Positions 25,943 to 35,500 of a stretch of 64,000 nucleotides of DNA are shown piece by piece. The stretch spans positions 186,001-250,000 of the forward strand of contig NZ_SRLQ01000002.1 of assembly GCF_004745805.1 (NCBI RefSeq), in the 5' to 3' direction. Below the pieces are notes generated by a model. It saw only the letters and a program-made list of their open reading frames with translations. It did no database searches and was not told the origin of the DNA. The stretch comes from Mycolicibacterium sp. CH28. Its GTDB lineage: Bacteria; Actinomycetota; Actinomycetes; Mycobacteriales; Mycobacteriaceae. The position numbers were made by a program, and so were the translations under genes. Positions within the stretch are counted from its first letter, which is position 1; each line of letters begins with the position of its first letter.

Positions 25943-26991
25943 GCACCACGGACTTCGGCCGCGACCAATGCGTGGTGCGGGTTGGCACCGTGTCGATGCG
26001 GGCGTCGTGGCGCGCGGTCATCGTGGTCACCGGCCTGCTGGTCGCCGCTGCTGTGATCGCGGTCCTCGCCGCCGGAATCGGCAAGTACTCCGTCTCGCCC
26101 GGCGACGTGCTGCGAGTTCTGCTGGGCGCCAACACCACCTTCGACCGGGTGGTCGTCCTGCAGTGGCGGATGCCGCGCACCGTGATGGCGCTACTGGTCG
26201 GTGCCGCACTAGGCGTCTCCGGTGCGATCTTTCAAGCGCTGACCCGCAATTCACTGGGCAGCCCCGACATCATCGGCATCAACTCCGGCGCCTATACCGG
26301 GGCCCTGGTGGTGCTCGCCGGGCTCGGCGGCGGGTACTACGCCGTGGCCGCCGGCGCCCTGACCGGCGGCCTGGTCACCGCCGCCGTCGTCTACGGGCTG
26401 TCCCACCGCAACGGAGTGGCCGGTTACCGGCTCATCGTCGTCGGTATCGCGGTGAGCGCGGTGGTGAATTCGGTGAACCAATGGATCGTGATCAAGCTCG
26501 ACTATCACACCGCCGTCACCGCCTCGGTGTGGCAGCAGGGCACCCTCAACGGGCTGAGCTGGACCCAGGTCGTGCCCATGACCGCCTGCCTGGCGGTGAC
26601 GGCCGCGGCACTGGTGGCGATGGGGCCACAACTGCCGGTGCTCCAGCTCGGCGACGACGCCGCCGGCGCACTGGGGGTCCGGCCCGAACGCGCCCGGCTG
26701 GGCTACCTGGTCATCGGCGTGATGGCGGTAGCGCTGGCCTGTGCAGCCGCCGGTCCCATCTCGTTCGTGGCACTCGCCGCCCCACAGATCGCCCGCCGGC
26801 TGACCGCCAGTGCCGGCGTCGGGCTCGGGCCGTCGGCGGCGACGGGCGCGCTGCTTCTGCTGGTCAGCGACATCGCGGCCCAACAGTTGTTCCGGGGCAG
26901 CGAACTGCCGGTGGGCGCGGTCACGGCCGCACTGGGCGGCGCCTACCTCGTCTATCTGCTTGTCGCACAGGCACGAAAGGGTTCCCGATGA
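25939..26991 (+). CDS. fxuA: Ferric-exochelin ABC permease 2 (FecCD/FepG-like)
   Basis: Second membrane permease of 350 residues that pairs with the first to form the translocation channel. WRMPRTVMALLVGAALGVSGAIFQALTRNSLGSPDIIGINSGAY is the typical N-terminal family block, ACAAAGPISFVALAAPQIARRLT is the cytoplasmic loop, and SELPVGAVTAALGGAYLVYLL ends it. GTG start overlaps the preceding stop (GTGA) and its own stop overlaps the ATPase ATG, so the three transport genes are translationally coupled. FepG-like by position. Confidence 0.88.
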   Translation: MSTTDFGRDQCVVRVGTVSMRASWRAVIVVTGLLVAAAVIAVLAAGIGKYSVSPGDVLRVLLGANTTFDRVVVLQWRMPRTVMALLVGAALGVSGAIFQALTRNSLGSPDIIGINSGAYTGALVVLAGLGGGYYAVAAGALTGGLVTAAVVYGLSHRNGVAGYRLIVVGIAVSAVVNSVNQWIVIKLDYHTAVTASVWQQGTLNGLSWTQVVPMTACLAVTAAALVAMGPQLPVLQLGDDAAGALGVRPERARLGYLVIGVMAVALACAAAGPISFVALAAPQIARRLTASAGVGLGPSAATGALLLLVSDIAAQQLFRGSELPVGAVTAALGGAYLVYLLVAQARKGSR

Positions 26992-27791
26992 CATCGAGCC
27001 GGCTACGGGCCGAGCACCTCTCGATCGGCTACGACCGCCCGGTCATCGCCGACCTGTCGGTCGACGTGCTCGACAACCGCGTGACGATGATCGTCGGGCC
27101 CAACGCGTGCGGTAAATCCACCCTGTTACGCGGGCTGGCCAGGTTGCTCAAACCCACTGCCGGCCAGGTGATCCTGGACGGACATGACATCGGGACGCTG
27201 CACACCAAGGACGTCGCACGGCGCCTGGGGTTGCTCCCGCAGAGCTCCATCGCACCGGAAGGGATCACGGTGGCCGACCTGGTCGCACGGGGCCGCTTCC
27301 CGCACCAGAAGGTCTTGCGCCAATGGTCGAAGACCGACGACGCCGCCGTCGCCGATGCGATGCGCTGCACCGGTGTGACCGATCTGTCGGGTCGGCTGGT
27401 CGACGAGCTCTCCGGCGGTCAGCGACAACGGGTCTGGGTCGCGATGGCGCTGGCCCAGCAGACCCCACTGCTGCTGCTCGACGAGCCGACCACCTACCTC
27501 GACATCACCCATCAGGTGGAGTTGCTCGACTTGTTCGCCATGCTCAACCGCGAGCAGAACCGCACCGTGGTGGCCGTACTGCACGACCTCAACCATGCCT
27601 GCCGATACGCCGATCAGATCATCGCGATGAAGGCCGGGAAGATCGTCGCCCAAGGCAACCCCACCGAGGTGATCACCGAGGACCTGGTGGCCTCGGTGTA
27701 CGGGCTGGCCTGCCAGATCATCGAGGACCCCCAGACCGGCACGCCCCTGGTCGTCCCCGTCGCCTCACCGCACGTCAAGGCCCGGCGGTGA
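26988..27791 (+). CDS. fxuB: Ferric-exochelin ABC transporter ATPase (FepC/FecE-like)
   Basis: ATPase of 267 residues energising ferric-siderophore import. Walker A GPNACGKSTLLRGL, signature LSGGQRQRVWVAMALAQ and Walker B LLLLDEPTTYLD are intact, followed by the H-loop VAVLHDLNHACRYAD. TYLDITHQVELLDL is typical of the FepC/FhuC group. Start overlaps the FecCD stop. Its 3' end overlaps the convergent formyltransferase gene by 17 bases. Works with FxuA/FxuC and a FecB-type lipoprotein; candidates are at 55033 and 59109. Confidence 0.92.
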   Translation: MTSSRLRAEHLSIGYDRPVIADLSVDVLDNRVTMIVGPNACGKSTLLRGLARLLKPTAGQVILDGHDIGTLHTKDVARRLGLLPQSSIAPEGITVADLVARGRFPHQKVLRQWSKTDDAAVADAMRCTGVTDLSGRLVDELSGGQRQRVWVAMALAQQTPLLLLDEPTTYLDITHQVELLDLFAMLNREQNRTVVAVLHDLNHACRYADQIIAMKAGKIVAQGNPTEVITEDLVASVYGLACQIIEDPQTGTPLVVPVASPHVKARR

Positions 27792-28719
27792 GATAGCCTC
27801 CGCCGCTGCCGAAATAGGCCAGCGCGTCGTGGTCGGCGCCGTCGTCGGTGCGCACCACGTCGAGCACCAGCCCGGGCGACTCACCGCGGTAGGCCTGTGC
27901 GCCTGCCACGATCACCATGCCGCCGTCCTCTTCGATGAACACCCGACCCGGCGTCCCACCGTAGGCGCACCGGGACACATGTGCGGCAATCAGCCGCAGC
28001 CGCTGTCCACGAAAATAGCTGTAGGCATTGGGATACGGATCGGAGAGCGCACGAATGAAGCGCTCGACGTCGACTGCGGGCCAGTTCCAGTCGACCAGGC
28101 CGTCGCGGTCGGACCGCTTGTGGAAGAAGGTGCGTCGGCTCAGATCCTGGGGCACCGCGACGGCGGTGCCGAATTCCAGCCCGTCCAGTGCCTCCTCGAG
28201 AACCTCGGGCACCAGATCCAGGGTGTCCAATACCAGGCTGGTGCCGGTGCTCGTCGGGGTGATCTCGACGGCACGCTGCACCAGCACGTCCCCGGTGTCC
28301 AGTTCGGCGTCCATCAGGTGCGCGGTCAGCCCGGTGTGGCTGGCCCCGCTGATCAGCGACCAGATGACCGGCGAGAATCCGGTGAACTGCGGTAGCAGCG
28401 AATCGTGAAGATTCAGGGTGCCGTACCGCGGTATTCCGAACAGCTCCTCGGGCAGTTTGGTTCGCCAGTTGTTGGCGACCATCACGTCCGGCGCCAGGTC
28501 CCGCACCCGGTCCACGAGTTGCGGCGTGGGGCGCTTCGCCAGGACCACCTCGACGCCGGCCGCACGCGCCAGGTCTTCGACCGAGTCTGCCCAAATCGAT
28601 TCGTAGGCATGGTCGCTGGCGGGATGGGTGACCACGAGGCATACCTCGTGGCGGGACTTCAGCAGCGCCGCCAGCGTGCGGTACCCCCACGTCTGATACC
28701 CGAACATCACGACGCGCAC
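27775..28719 (-). CDS. fxbA: Exochelin hydroxyornithine N-formyltransferase
   Basis: Formyltetrahydrofolate-dependent transferase, 314 residues, related to methionyl-tRNA formyltransferase. The catalytic trio aligns as N103, H105 (LNLHDSLLP) and D141 (LDTGDVLVQ); GASHTGLTAHLMD is also diagnostic. A C-terminal Fmt_C-like domain starts around residue 205 (DGLVDWNWPAVDVERFIRALSDPYPNAYSYF). It should formylate the N5-hydroxyl-ornithine that becomes residue 1 of exochelin. Divergent from mbtH with the iron box between, and tail-overlapping with fxuB. The fxbA name follows the M. smegmatis exochelin gene. Confidence 0.9.
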   Translation of the reverse strand: MRVVMFGYQTWGYRTLAALLKSRHEVCLVVTHPASDHAYESIWADSVEDLARAAGVEVVLAKRPTPQLVDRVRDLAPDVMVANNWRTKLPEELFGIPRYGTLNLHDSLLPQFTGFSPVIWSLISGASHTGLTAHLMDAELDTGDVLVQRAVEITPTSTGTSLVLDTLDLVPEVLEEALDGLEFGTAVAVPQDLSRRTFFHKRSDRDGLVDWNWPAVDVERFIRALSDPYPNAYSYFRGQRLRLIAAHVSRCAYGGTPGRVFIEEDGGMVIVAGAQAYRGESPGLVLDVVRTDDGADHDALAYFGSGGGYLTAGP

Positions 28720-28748
28720 CTGGTGCCTCCCGGAGATAGGTAGCCAAC

Positions 28749-28767
28749 TATGGTTAGCCTTACCTTT
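28749..28767 (+). promoter_or_regulatory. IdeR iron box between fxbA and the mbtH-NRPS operon
   Basis: The 19-mer contains GGTTAGCCTTACC, matching about 14 of 19 positions of the iron-box consensus, allowing G or C at the centre. It lies 30 bases upstream of fxbA (minus) and 75 bases before the mbtH start (plus), a position where one bound IdeR pair could repress both directions. Weaker match than the box at 24064. Confidence 0.7.
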
Positions 28768-28841
28768 GATAGCATGGCGGACGTGCCGCTTGCAGGGCTA
28801 CCCCCGGCAGGGGCGTGACACGAACGTACGGGAGGAACGTC

Positions 28842-29087
28842 TTGTCCAGCAATCCCTTTGACGATCCGGACGGCCGCTTTTACGTGCTCGTCAACGACGA
28901 GGAGCAGCACTCGCTGTGGCCCACCTTCACCGCAGTGCCGGCCGGGTGGTCGATTGTATTCGGCGGCCCCGACGGCACCGACCGGGACAGCGCACTGCGC
29001 TATGTCGACGAGAACTGGACCGATATGCGGCCCCGTTCGCTGCGTGAGCACATGAGCCGCACCGGCCACGCGGCCACACCGGCTTGA
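28842..29087 (+). CDS. MbtH-like NRPS chaperone
   Basis: Small protein of 81 residues that binds and activates NRPS adenylation domains. [24 protein letters not shown] and [10 protein letters not shown] are the core, and [16 protein letters not shown] is the C-terminal signature. TTG at 28842 is chosen over GTG at 28815 because GGAGG lies six bases before it and the product then starts [11 protein letters not shown] as in the family. It heads the operon with the exporter and NRPS; its TGA overlaps the exporter's TTG start. Needed for at least some of the six A domains. Confidence 0.95.
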   Translation: MSSNPFDDPDGRFYVLVNDEEQHSLWPTFTAVPAGWSIVFGGPDGTDRDSALRYVDENWTDMRPRSLREHMSRTGHAATPA

Positions 29088-30781
29088 GCGGCCCGGCAGT
29101 CACCGCCTGGACCGGCGCCGCAGTACTGCGCAGGACGGTCACCCGCAACCTGCGCTGGTTGGCACCGGGATCCGGTTTGATTGCGCTGCATCAGCTTTGC
29201 GAAGTGTCGGTGCCGGTACTCATCGGTGTCATCGTCGACCGGGCGATCGGCACGGGCAGCATCGGCGCGATCGTCAGATGGATCTTCGCGCTGGCCGTCC
29301 TGTTTGTGGTGTTGACCCTGGTGTATCGCTACGGGGCGCGGCTGCTGATGTTCGCCATCGCCCGGGAATCACATCTGTTGCGGGTGGAACTCAGTCGCAC
29401 GATCCTGCGCCCGTTGGGAATTCGCATCGACTTTCAGGTCGGCGAGCTGTTGTCGATCTCGTCGACCGACGCCGACGAGACGTCCTATGTGCTGGACTAC
29501 GTGCCCCGGGTCACCGGCGCCGTGGTGGCCACCATCGCCTGCGGGGCCGTGCTACTGAGCATCGACGCGCCGCTGGGGCTGATGGTGCTGATCGGGGTGC
29601 CCGTCGTGGTGGCCGGCCTGCAGCTGACCGCACCGATGATCGCCCGCCGCGTCGAGGACCAGCAGGCCGAGGTCGGGCGCGCCACCGCGCTGGCCACCGA
29701 CCTGATCAGCGGGCACCGCCCGCTGCAGGGCATCGGCGCGGAACGCAACGCCGCCGCCCGCTACCGCACCGCCAGCCGCCGCTCGCTCACCGCGACGCTG
29801 CGCGCGGCCCGCATCCAAAGCATCCACGAAGGAGCCGCAGCCGCGGCCGGTGGGCTCACCGCGATGGCGGTGGCCGTCGCAGCCGCCCACTTCGCCCTGC
29901 GCGGCACCATCTCGGTCGGGGAGCTGATCACCGTGATCGGGTTGGCGCAGTTCCTCATCGAGCCGTTCTCGCTGTTGGCGATCGTGCCGAGCTGGGTGGC
30001 CGAGGCACGGGCCTCGGCCACCCGGGTGGCCGCCGTGCTGAACGCGCCTACCCGCCACGAACCATTGCCTGCCGCGGCACCGGCCACACCGGGTTCGCTG
30101 GTCGTGCACGACGCCGGCCACGGGCCGCTCGCCGGGCTGTCACTGACGGTTGCCCCCGGTGAGTTCGTGGCGCTGCTGACCTTCGATCCGCGAGAGGCCA
30201 CCGCCTTGATCGAGCTGCTGTCCGGGCAGGTACGCACCGGTGGAGAGGTGCGGGCCGGCGGTCGTCGGATCGGCGAGATTCCCGGCGGCCAGCGCCGGGC
30301 AACATTGCTGGCCGAACATCATCATGGCGATTTGTTCAGCGGCACACTGCAATCCAACCTCGATATCGCCGGCGCCGACCCGGCGGCAGTGCACGCGGCG
30401 CTGGCGGCCTCGTGCGCACTCGACGTCGTCGAGCTTCACACCGACGGGCTGGAGCACCCAGTCGTCGAACGGGGCGCCAGCATGTCGGGCGGCCAGCGGC
30501 AGCGGTGGACCCTGGCCAGGGCACTGGCCGCCGACCCCGAAGTCCTCGTGCTGCACGACCCGACGACGTCGGTGGATGCCGTCACCGAACAGGCCATCGC
30601 CGACGGGATCCGGCGGTTGCGCGCCGGCCGGCGCACCACCGTCGTGCTCACCTGCAGCCCTGCGCTGCTGGCCGCCGCCGACCGGGTGGTCCTGGTCGCC
30701 GACGGCCTGGTGCGGGCCGAGGGCACGCACCAGGACCTGTTCGCCGCCCACGTCGACTACCGGCAGCGAGTCATCCGATGA
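29084..30781 (+). CDS. exiT: Exochelin exporter half 1: ABC permease-ATPase with degenerate nucleotide site
   Basis: Membrane half-transporter of 565 residues: six helices (about 20-320) then an NBD. The P-loop is destroyed: where GxxGxGKST is expected (about residues 364-373) it reads [11 protein letters not shown], with no lysine. Walker B is [11 protein letters not shown], with H491-D492 in place of Asp-Glu. The signature MSGGQRQR (467-474) is intact. It can therefore supply only the signature side of an active site. TTG start overlaps the mbtH stop; the stop overlaps the next gene's ATG. In M. smegmatis the exporter ExiT is, as I recall, a single fused protein; here it is two genes. Confidence 0.88.
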   Translation: MSGPAVTAWTGAAVLRRTVTRNLRWLAPGSGLIALHQLCEVSVPVLIGVIVDRAIGTGSIGAIVRWIFALAVLFVVLTLVYRYGARLLMFAIARESHLLRVELSRTILRPLGIRIDFQVGELLSISSTDADETSYVLDYVPRVTGAVVATIACGAVLLSIDAPLGLMVLIGVPVVVAGLQLTAPMIARRVEDQQAEVGRATALATDLISGHRPLQGIGAERNAAARYRTASRRSLTATLRAARIQSIHEGAAAAAGGLTAMAVAVAAAHFALRGTISVGELITVIGLAQFLIEPFSLLAIVPSWVAEARASATRVAAVLNAPTRHEPLPAAAPATPGSLVVHDAGHGPLAGLSLTVAPGEFVALLTFDPREATALIELLSGQVRTGGEVRAGGRRIGEIPGGQRRATLLAEHHHGDLFSGTLQSNLDIAGADPAAVHAALAASCALDVVELHTDGLEHPVVERGASMSGGQRQRWTLARALAADPEVLVLHDPTTSVDAVTEQAIADGIRRLRAGRRTTVVLTCSPALLAAADRVVLVADGLVRAEGTHQDLFAAHVDYRQRVIR

Positions 30782-32553
30782 CAGTCACCGAATCCAGCAC
30801 GCCCCCGGTGTTGCCGGTGGCGAGCATGTCGCGCACCACCGGATGGCTGCGCGACGACCTGGCGCGCCGGCGCGTACCGACAGCGACCGCGGCCCTGGTC
30901 GGCCTGGCCGCCGCCGCGGCCTCCACCGTGCCGGTGTACCTGCTGGGCACCCTGGTCGACCGGGTCCGGGAGGATGACACCGGCGCCAGCCTCACCGGAC
31001 TCGCCGTGGTCATCGCGGCGACCGCAATGATCGGTGGGCTCGGCACCGGGTTGTCCTCCTACCTGATCACCCGCCTGGGCGGACAGCTGGTGGCCGACCT
31101 ACGTGAACAGGTGATAGGACGGGCCCTCGACCTGCCCGCAGCCACGATCGAGGAGAGCGGCCGGGGTGATCTGCTGTCCCGGGTCGGCGCCGACGTCGCC
31201 ACCGTCGCCAAGGCCGTCTCGCAGGTCATGCCCACCATCCTCAACGCGGCCTTCCTCGGCATCGTCACGCTGGCCGCCATGACCAGCCTGGACTGGCGGC
31301 TGGGTCTGGCCGGCGCGCTGTGCCTGCCCGCCTACGCCGCCGGCCTGTGGTGGTATCTGCCGCGCTCGGCGCCGATGTACGCCGACGAACGGCTGGCGAT
31401 CGCGGCCCGGGCGCAGTTCACCGTCGAATCCATCCAGGGCGCCAAGACCATCGACGCCTACCAGGTACACGAGCAGCATCTTGGCGACATCGAGCATTCC
31501 TCGGCGCGTGCGCGCGACATCTCGATCACCGTCTTCACCTTGTTCACCCGGCTCGTCGGTCGGGTGAACCGGGCCGAATTCATCGGCCTCGCGGCCACTT
31601 TGGTCGCCGGATTCCTGCTGGTGCGCTCGGGCTCGGTCACGGTCGGGCAGGTCACCGCCGCGGCGCTGATGTTCCATCGACTGTTCAATCCGATCGGCAT
31701 GCTGATGTACAACTTCGACGAGGCCCAGCAAGCCGCGGCCAGCCTGGCCCGCCTGGTCGGGGTCGTCGACATGCGCACGCCACGCAACACCGGTCGGCCG
31801 ACGAACACCGCGATCCCGGCTGACGCCGACGTCGAGGTCGAGGGGGTCGGCTTCGCATACGGCCGCGGGCCCGACGTGCTGCACGATGTCTCCCTGCATA
31901 TCCCGGCCGGAACCCGTTGTGCCATCGTCGGTTCCACCGGCGCGGGCAAGACCACACTGGCCGCTGTCGTGGCCGGACTGCTCACCCCTACCCGCGGGCG
32001 GGTCGGTATCGGCGGCGTCCCGGTCGGGGATATCGACCCGGACCAGGTGCGCAGCTGGGTGGCCACCATCACCCAGGAGGTACACGTCTTCTCCGGACCA
32101 CTGATCGACGACCTGCGTCTGGTGGCGCCGGACGCCGCACGCGACGAGGTCTGGGCCGCACTGCGCCGGGTCGGGGCCGCCGACTGGGTCGAAGCGCTGG
32201 ACGACGGACTCGACACCCTCGTCGGCGAGCAGGGCCTGGACCTGACCGCCGCCCAGGCCCAGCACATCGCCATGGCCCGACTGGTGCTGGCCGACCCGGC
32301 CGTCGTCGTCCTCGACGAGGCCACCGCCGAGGCCGGCAGCGCACACGCCACCGAACTGGAGGCCGCGGCATCGGCGGCAACCGTCGGCCGCACCACGCTG
32401 ATCGTCGCTCACCGGCTCACCCAGGCGGCAACCGCCGATCACATCGCGGTGATGGCCGACGGCCGCATCGTCGAAAGCGGTACCCACGCCGACCTTCTCG
32501 CGGCCGACGGACGGTACGCCCGACTGTGGCAGGCCTGGGCCGCCCATTGCTGA
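30778..32553 (+). CDS. exiT: Exochelin exporter half 2: ABC permease-ATPase with catalytic Walker motifs
   Basis: Partner half-transporter of 591 residues, six helices then an NBD. Walker A GSTGAGKTT (G385, K391) and Walker B VVVLDEATAE (D513, E514) are intact, and the switch histidine is in LIVAHRLTQ. The signature, however, reads LTAAQAQ (489-495) in place of LSGGQ. Combined with half 1, one composite site is complete and the other lacks every key element. Start overlaps half 1's stop (ATGA); 39 bases separate it from the NRPS gene. Expected to export finished desferri-exochelin. Confidence 0.9.
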   Translation: MTVTESSTPPVLPVASMSRTTGWLRDDLARRRVPTATAALVGLAAAAASTVPVYLLGTLVDRVREDDTGASLTGLAVVIAATAMIGGLGTGLSSYLITRLGGQLVADLREQVIGRALDLPAATIEESGRGDLLSRVGADVATVAKAVSQVMPTILNAAFLGIVTLAAMTSLDWRLGLAGALCLPAYAAGLWWYLPRSAPMYADERLAIAARAQFTVESIQGAKTIDAYQVHEQHLGDIEHSSARARDISITVFTLFTRLVGRVNRAEFIGLAATLVAGFLLVRSGSVTVGQVTAAALMFHRLFNPIGMLMYNFDEAQQAAASLARLVGVVDMRTPRNTGRPTNTAIPADADVEVEGVGFAYGRGPDVLHDVSLHIPAGTRCAIVGSTGAGKTTLAAVVAGLLTPTRGRVGIGGVPVGDIDPDQVRSWVATITQEVHVFSGPLIDDLRLVAPDAARDEVWAALRRVGAADWVEALDDGLDTLVGEQGLDLTAAQAQHIAMARLVLADPAVVVLDEATAEAGSAHATELEAAASAATVGRTTLIVAHRLTQAATADHIAVMADGRIVESGTHADLLAADGRYARLWQAWAAHC

Positions 32554-32592
32554 TCGGGCCTGTCCCGCCGCCATTTTCACTGCCAATACTGG

Positions 32593-35500
32593 ATGCCGAT
32601 ACTGGAAGAGGTTGCAGAGTCCGTGACCGCAGACGCACTGGACATCGCCGAACTGCTCGAACAGTGGAACAACCACTCGACTCCGGAATCGACCTCGACG
32701 GTTCCGGCGCTGTTCGCCGCCCAGTGCGCGGCCACCCCGGACGCGGTCGCCGTGGTGGCCGGTGAGCGCCGGCTGACCTACCGGGAACTCGGCGACCGGG
32801 TGGCGCAACTGGCGGGCGCCCTTCACACCGTCGACGCACGGCCCGAAGCCAGGATCGCCGTCGGCCTACCCCGTTCAGCCGAGATGGTGGTGGCGGTACT
32901 GGCCGCGATGACCGCTGGGGCGGCGTTCGTCCCGGTGGACCCCGCCTGGCCGGCGCTGCGCCGCCGTCAGGTACTCGCCGACGCCGGCGTCACGGCCGCG
33001 TTCGTCACGGCCGATGACGACTCTGACTGGTTCACAACAACATTGACCGTCGATCTGGACAGCTGGGGATACCCCGGGTCGGTGGAGGCCGGGACGCAGC
33101 CGGCCGGCGCACAGTTGGCTTACGTCATCTTCACCTCCGGATCCACCGGCAAGCCCAAGGGCGCGATGATCCGGCACGAGGCCATCGCCGAGCGGCTGGT
33201 CTGGCAGCGCGACCAGATCCTGCGGTTCGGCGCCGACGACGCCGCGCTGTTCAAGGCGCCACTGTCGTTCGACATCTCGGTCAACGAGATCCTGCTGCCG
33301 CTCATCAGCGGTGGGCGGGTGGTGGTCGCCGACCCGGGCGGGGAAAAGGATCCCGAATACCTGCTCGATCTCATCGCGTCCCAGCGGGTGACCTTCGTAT
33401 ACCTGGTCTCCTCGATGCTGGACACGCTGCTCGAACTCGACCGAGCCGGCATCGCCGAGGGTCGGCCCACTGCGCTGGGCTCATTGCGCCATGTGTGGTG
33501 CGGCGGTGAGGTTCTCACCCCGGGACTGTTCGCCCGGTTCCGTGACCAACTGTCCACCACGCTGTACCACGGCTACGGCCCGGCCGAGGCGACCATCGGT
33601 GTCTCGCATGTGATCTACCGCAACAGCGCCGAGCGGATCGCGACGTCGATCGGGCGGCCGAATCCGCACACCCAGCTCTACGTTCTCGACGACGACCTGC
33701 AACCGGCTCCGCCCGGGGTCGGCGGCGAGCTCTACGCCGCGGGATTCCTGCTGGGCCGGGGCTACGTCAATGCGGCGGCGCTGACCGCGTCGCGGTTCGT
33801 GGCCAACCCGTTCGACACTGGCGGGTCCCGGATGTATCGCACCGGCGACCGGGCCCGGTGGACCGAAGACGGCTCGCTGGAGTTCCTTGGCCGCACCGAC
33901 AACCAGGTCAAGATCCGGGGCAGGCGCGTCGAGCTGGAGGAGATCGAGTCAGCGCTGGCCGACCATCCGGCGATCCGCCAGGCCGTCGTCGACGTCCACC
34001 GCCACGGTGGCACCGAACAACTCGTGGGTTACCTCGTCACCGCCGCCGAGGTTCGCGATGCCGACCTCACCGACTGGTGCCGCACCAGGCTGCCGGACTA
34101 CATGGTGCCCACCACTTTCATGATGCTGGAACGGATCCCGTTGACGGACAACGGAAAGGCCGATCGACGCGCGCTGCCCGCACCGCAGATCACCCGCACC
34201 CTGAACCCGCCGCACACCCCCAGGCAGGCGATGCTGTGCCAGGCGTTCTCCGACGCGCTGGGCCTGCAGGCGATCGGCGTCGACGAGGACTTCTTCGCAC
34301 TCGGCGGCGACAGCATCGTCGCGATCCGAGTCGTCAGCCGGGTCCGGGCGCAAGGCTATGGGCTCTCGCCCCGGGACATGTTCACCCATCGCACCGTCGA
34401 GACACTGGCCCCGCTGCTCACCGCATCCGCTGCGCCCGGCGTGGTGCCGCTGGACCCGACCGGACCCGCCGCGCCCACGCCGATCCTGTGCTGGCTCGCC
34501 GAGGCGGGCGCGGACGGATCCGTGCTCGACGGGTTCTACCAGGGCGTATCGCTGGTGGCTCCGGCCGACCTCGACGAGGATGCCCTGCGTGCCGCACTAA
34601 GAGCGACGCTGGCACGCCACCACCTGCTGTGGGCTCACGCCGATAGTCCTGCGCACCTGCGGATTCCGGCTTCCGCACCCGAGCCACTGCTGTTCATCGG
34701 TGCGACGACCGACGGCATCGACGCGATGCGGGACCGGCTGGTCGCCGCGCTGGACCCGACGGCCGGCGTGATGGTGGCGTTCGGCTGGCTGCGCGGCGAT
34801 TCCGGCCCGGGGCGGCTGCTCATCCTCGCCCATCATGTCGTGGTCGACGGAGTGTCCCTGCGAATCCTGGCCGAGGACACCGCCGCCGCGCACGCGCTGA
34901 CCGCGGCGGGGCGACCCACGGTACTGCCCGACACCGAAACATCCTGGCGGACCTGGGCGCAACGGCTGCGCGATGCCGCGACCGGCGGCGTGTTCGACGC
35001 TGACCTGCCATACTGGCGGCGGGCCAGCGCCACCCCGGGCCAGCTGTGGGAGGGCCAGGTCCTCGACCCCGGGCGCGACGTCGTCGGCACCGAACGACGA
35101 CTGACGGTCGAGTTGTCCGCGGACGTCACCGAAGCGGTGTTGTCCGCGGTCCCCGACCGCATCCACGGCCACGTCAACGATGCCCTGGTCGCCGCACTCT
35201 ACCTGGCGGTGCGCCGCTGGCGCGCCGACCGCGGCCACGACGCCGGTGCGTTACTGCTCGAGCTCGAAGGTCACGGCCGCGAGGGCCAGCAGGTCGGCGA
35301 CCTCGACCTGTCCGGCACCGTCGGATGGTTCACCACGCTCTATCCGGTGGTCCTGGACGACGACGACTTTGATTGGCAAGCAGCCCTTTCCGGTGGCAGC
35401 GCCCTTGGGGCCGCGGTGTCCTCCATCAAGGACCAGCTGCGCGAGGTGCCCCGACACGGGTTGAGCTACGGGGCGTTGCGCTACCTCCGCGGTAGCGCCG

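Noticed and set aside
28815..28841. GTG at 28815 as the MbtH start
   Set aside because: No ribosome site, and it adds nine residues absent from the family; TTG 28842 is preceded by GGAGG.
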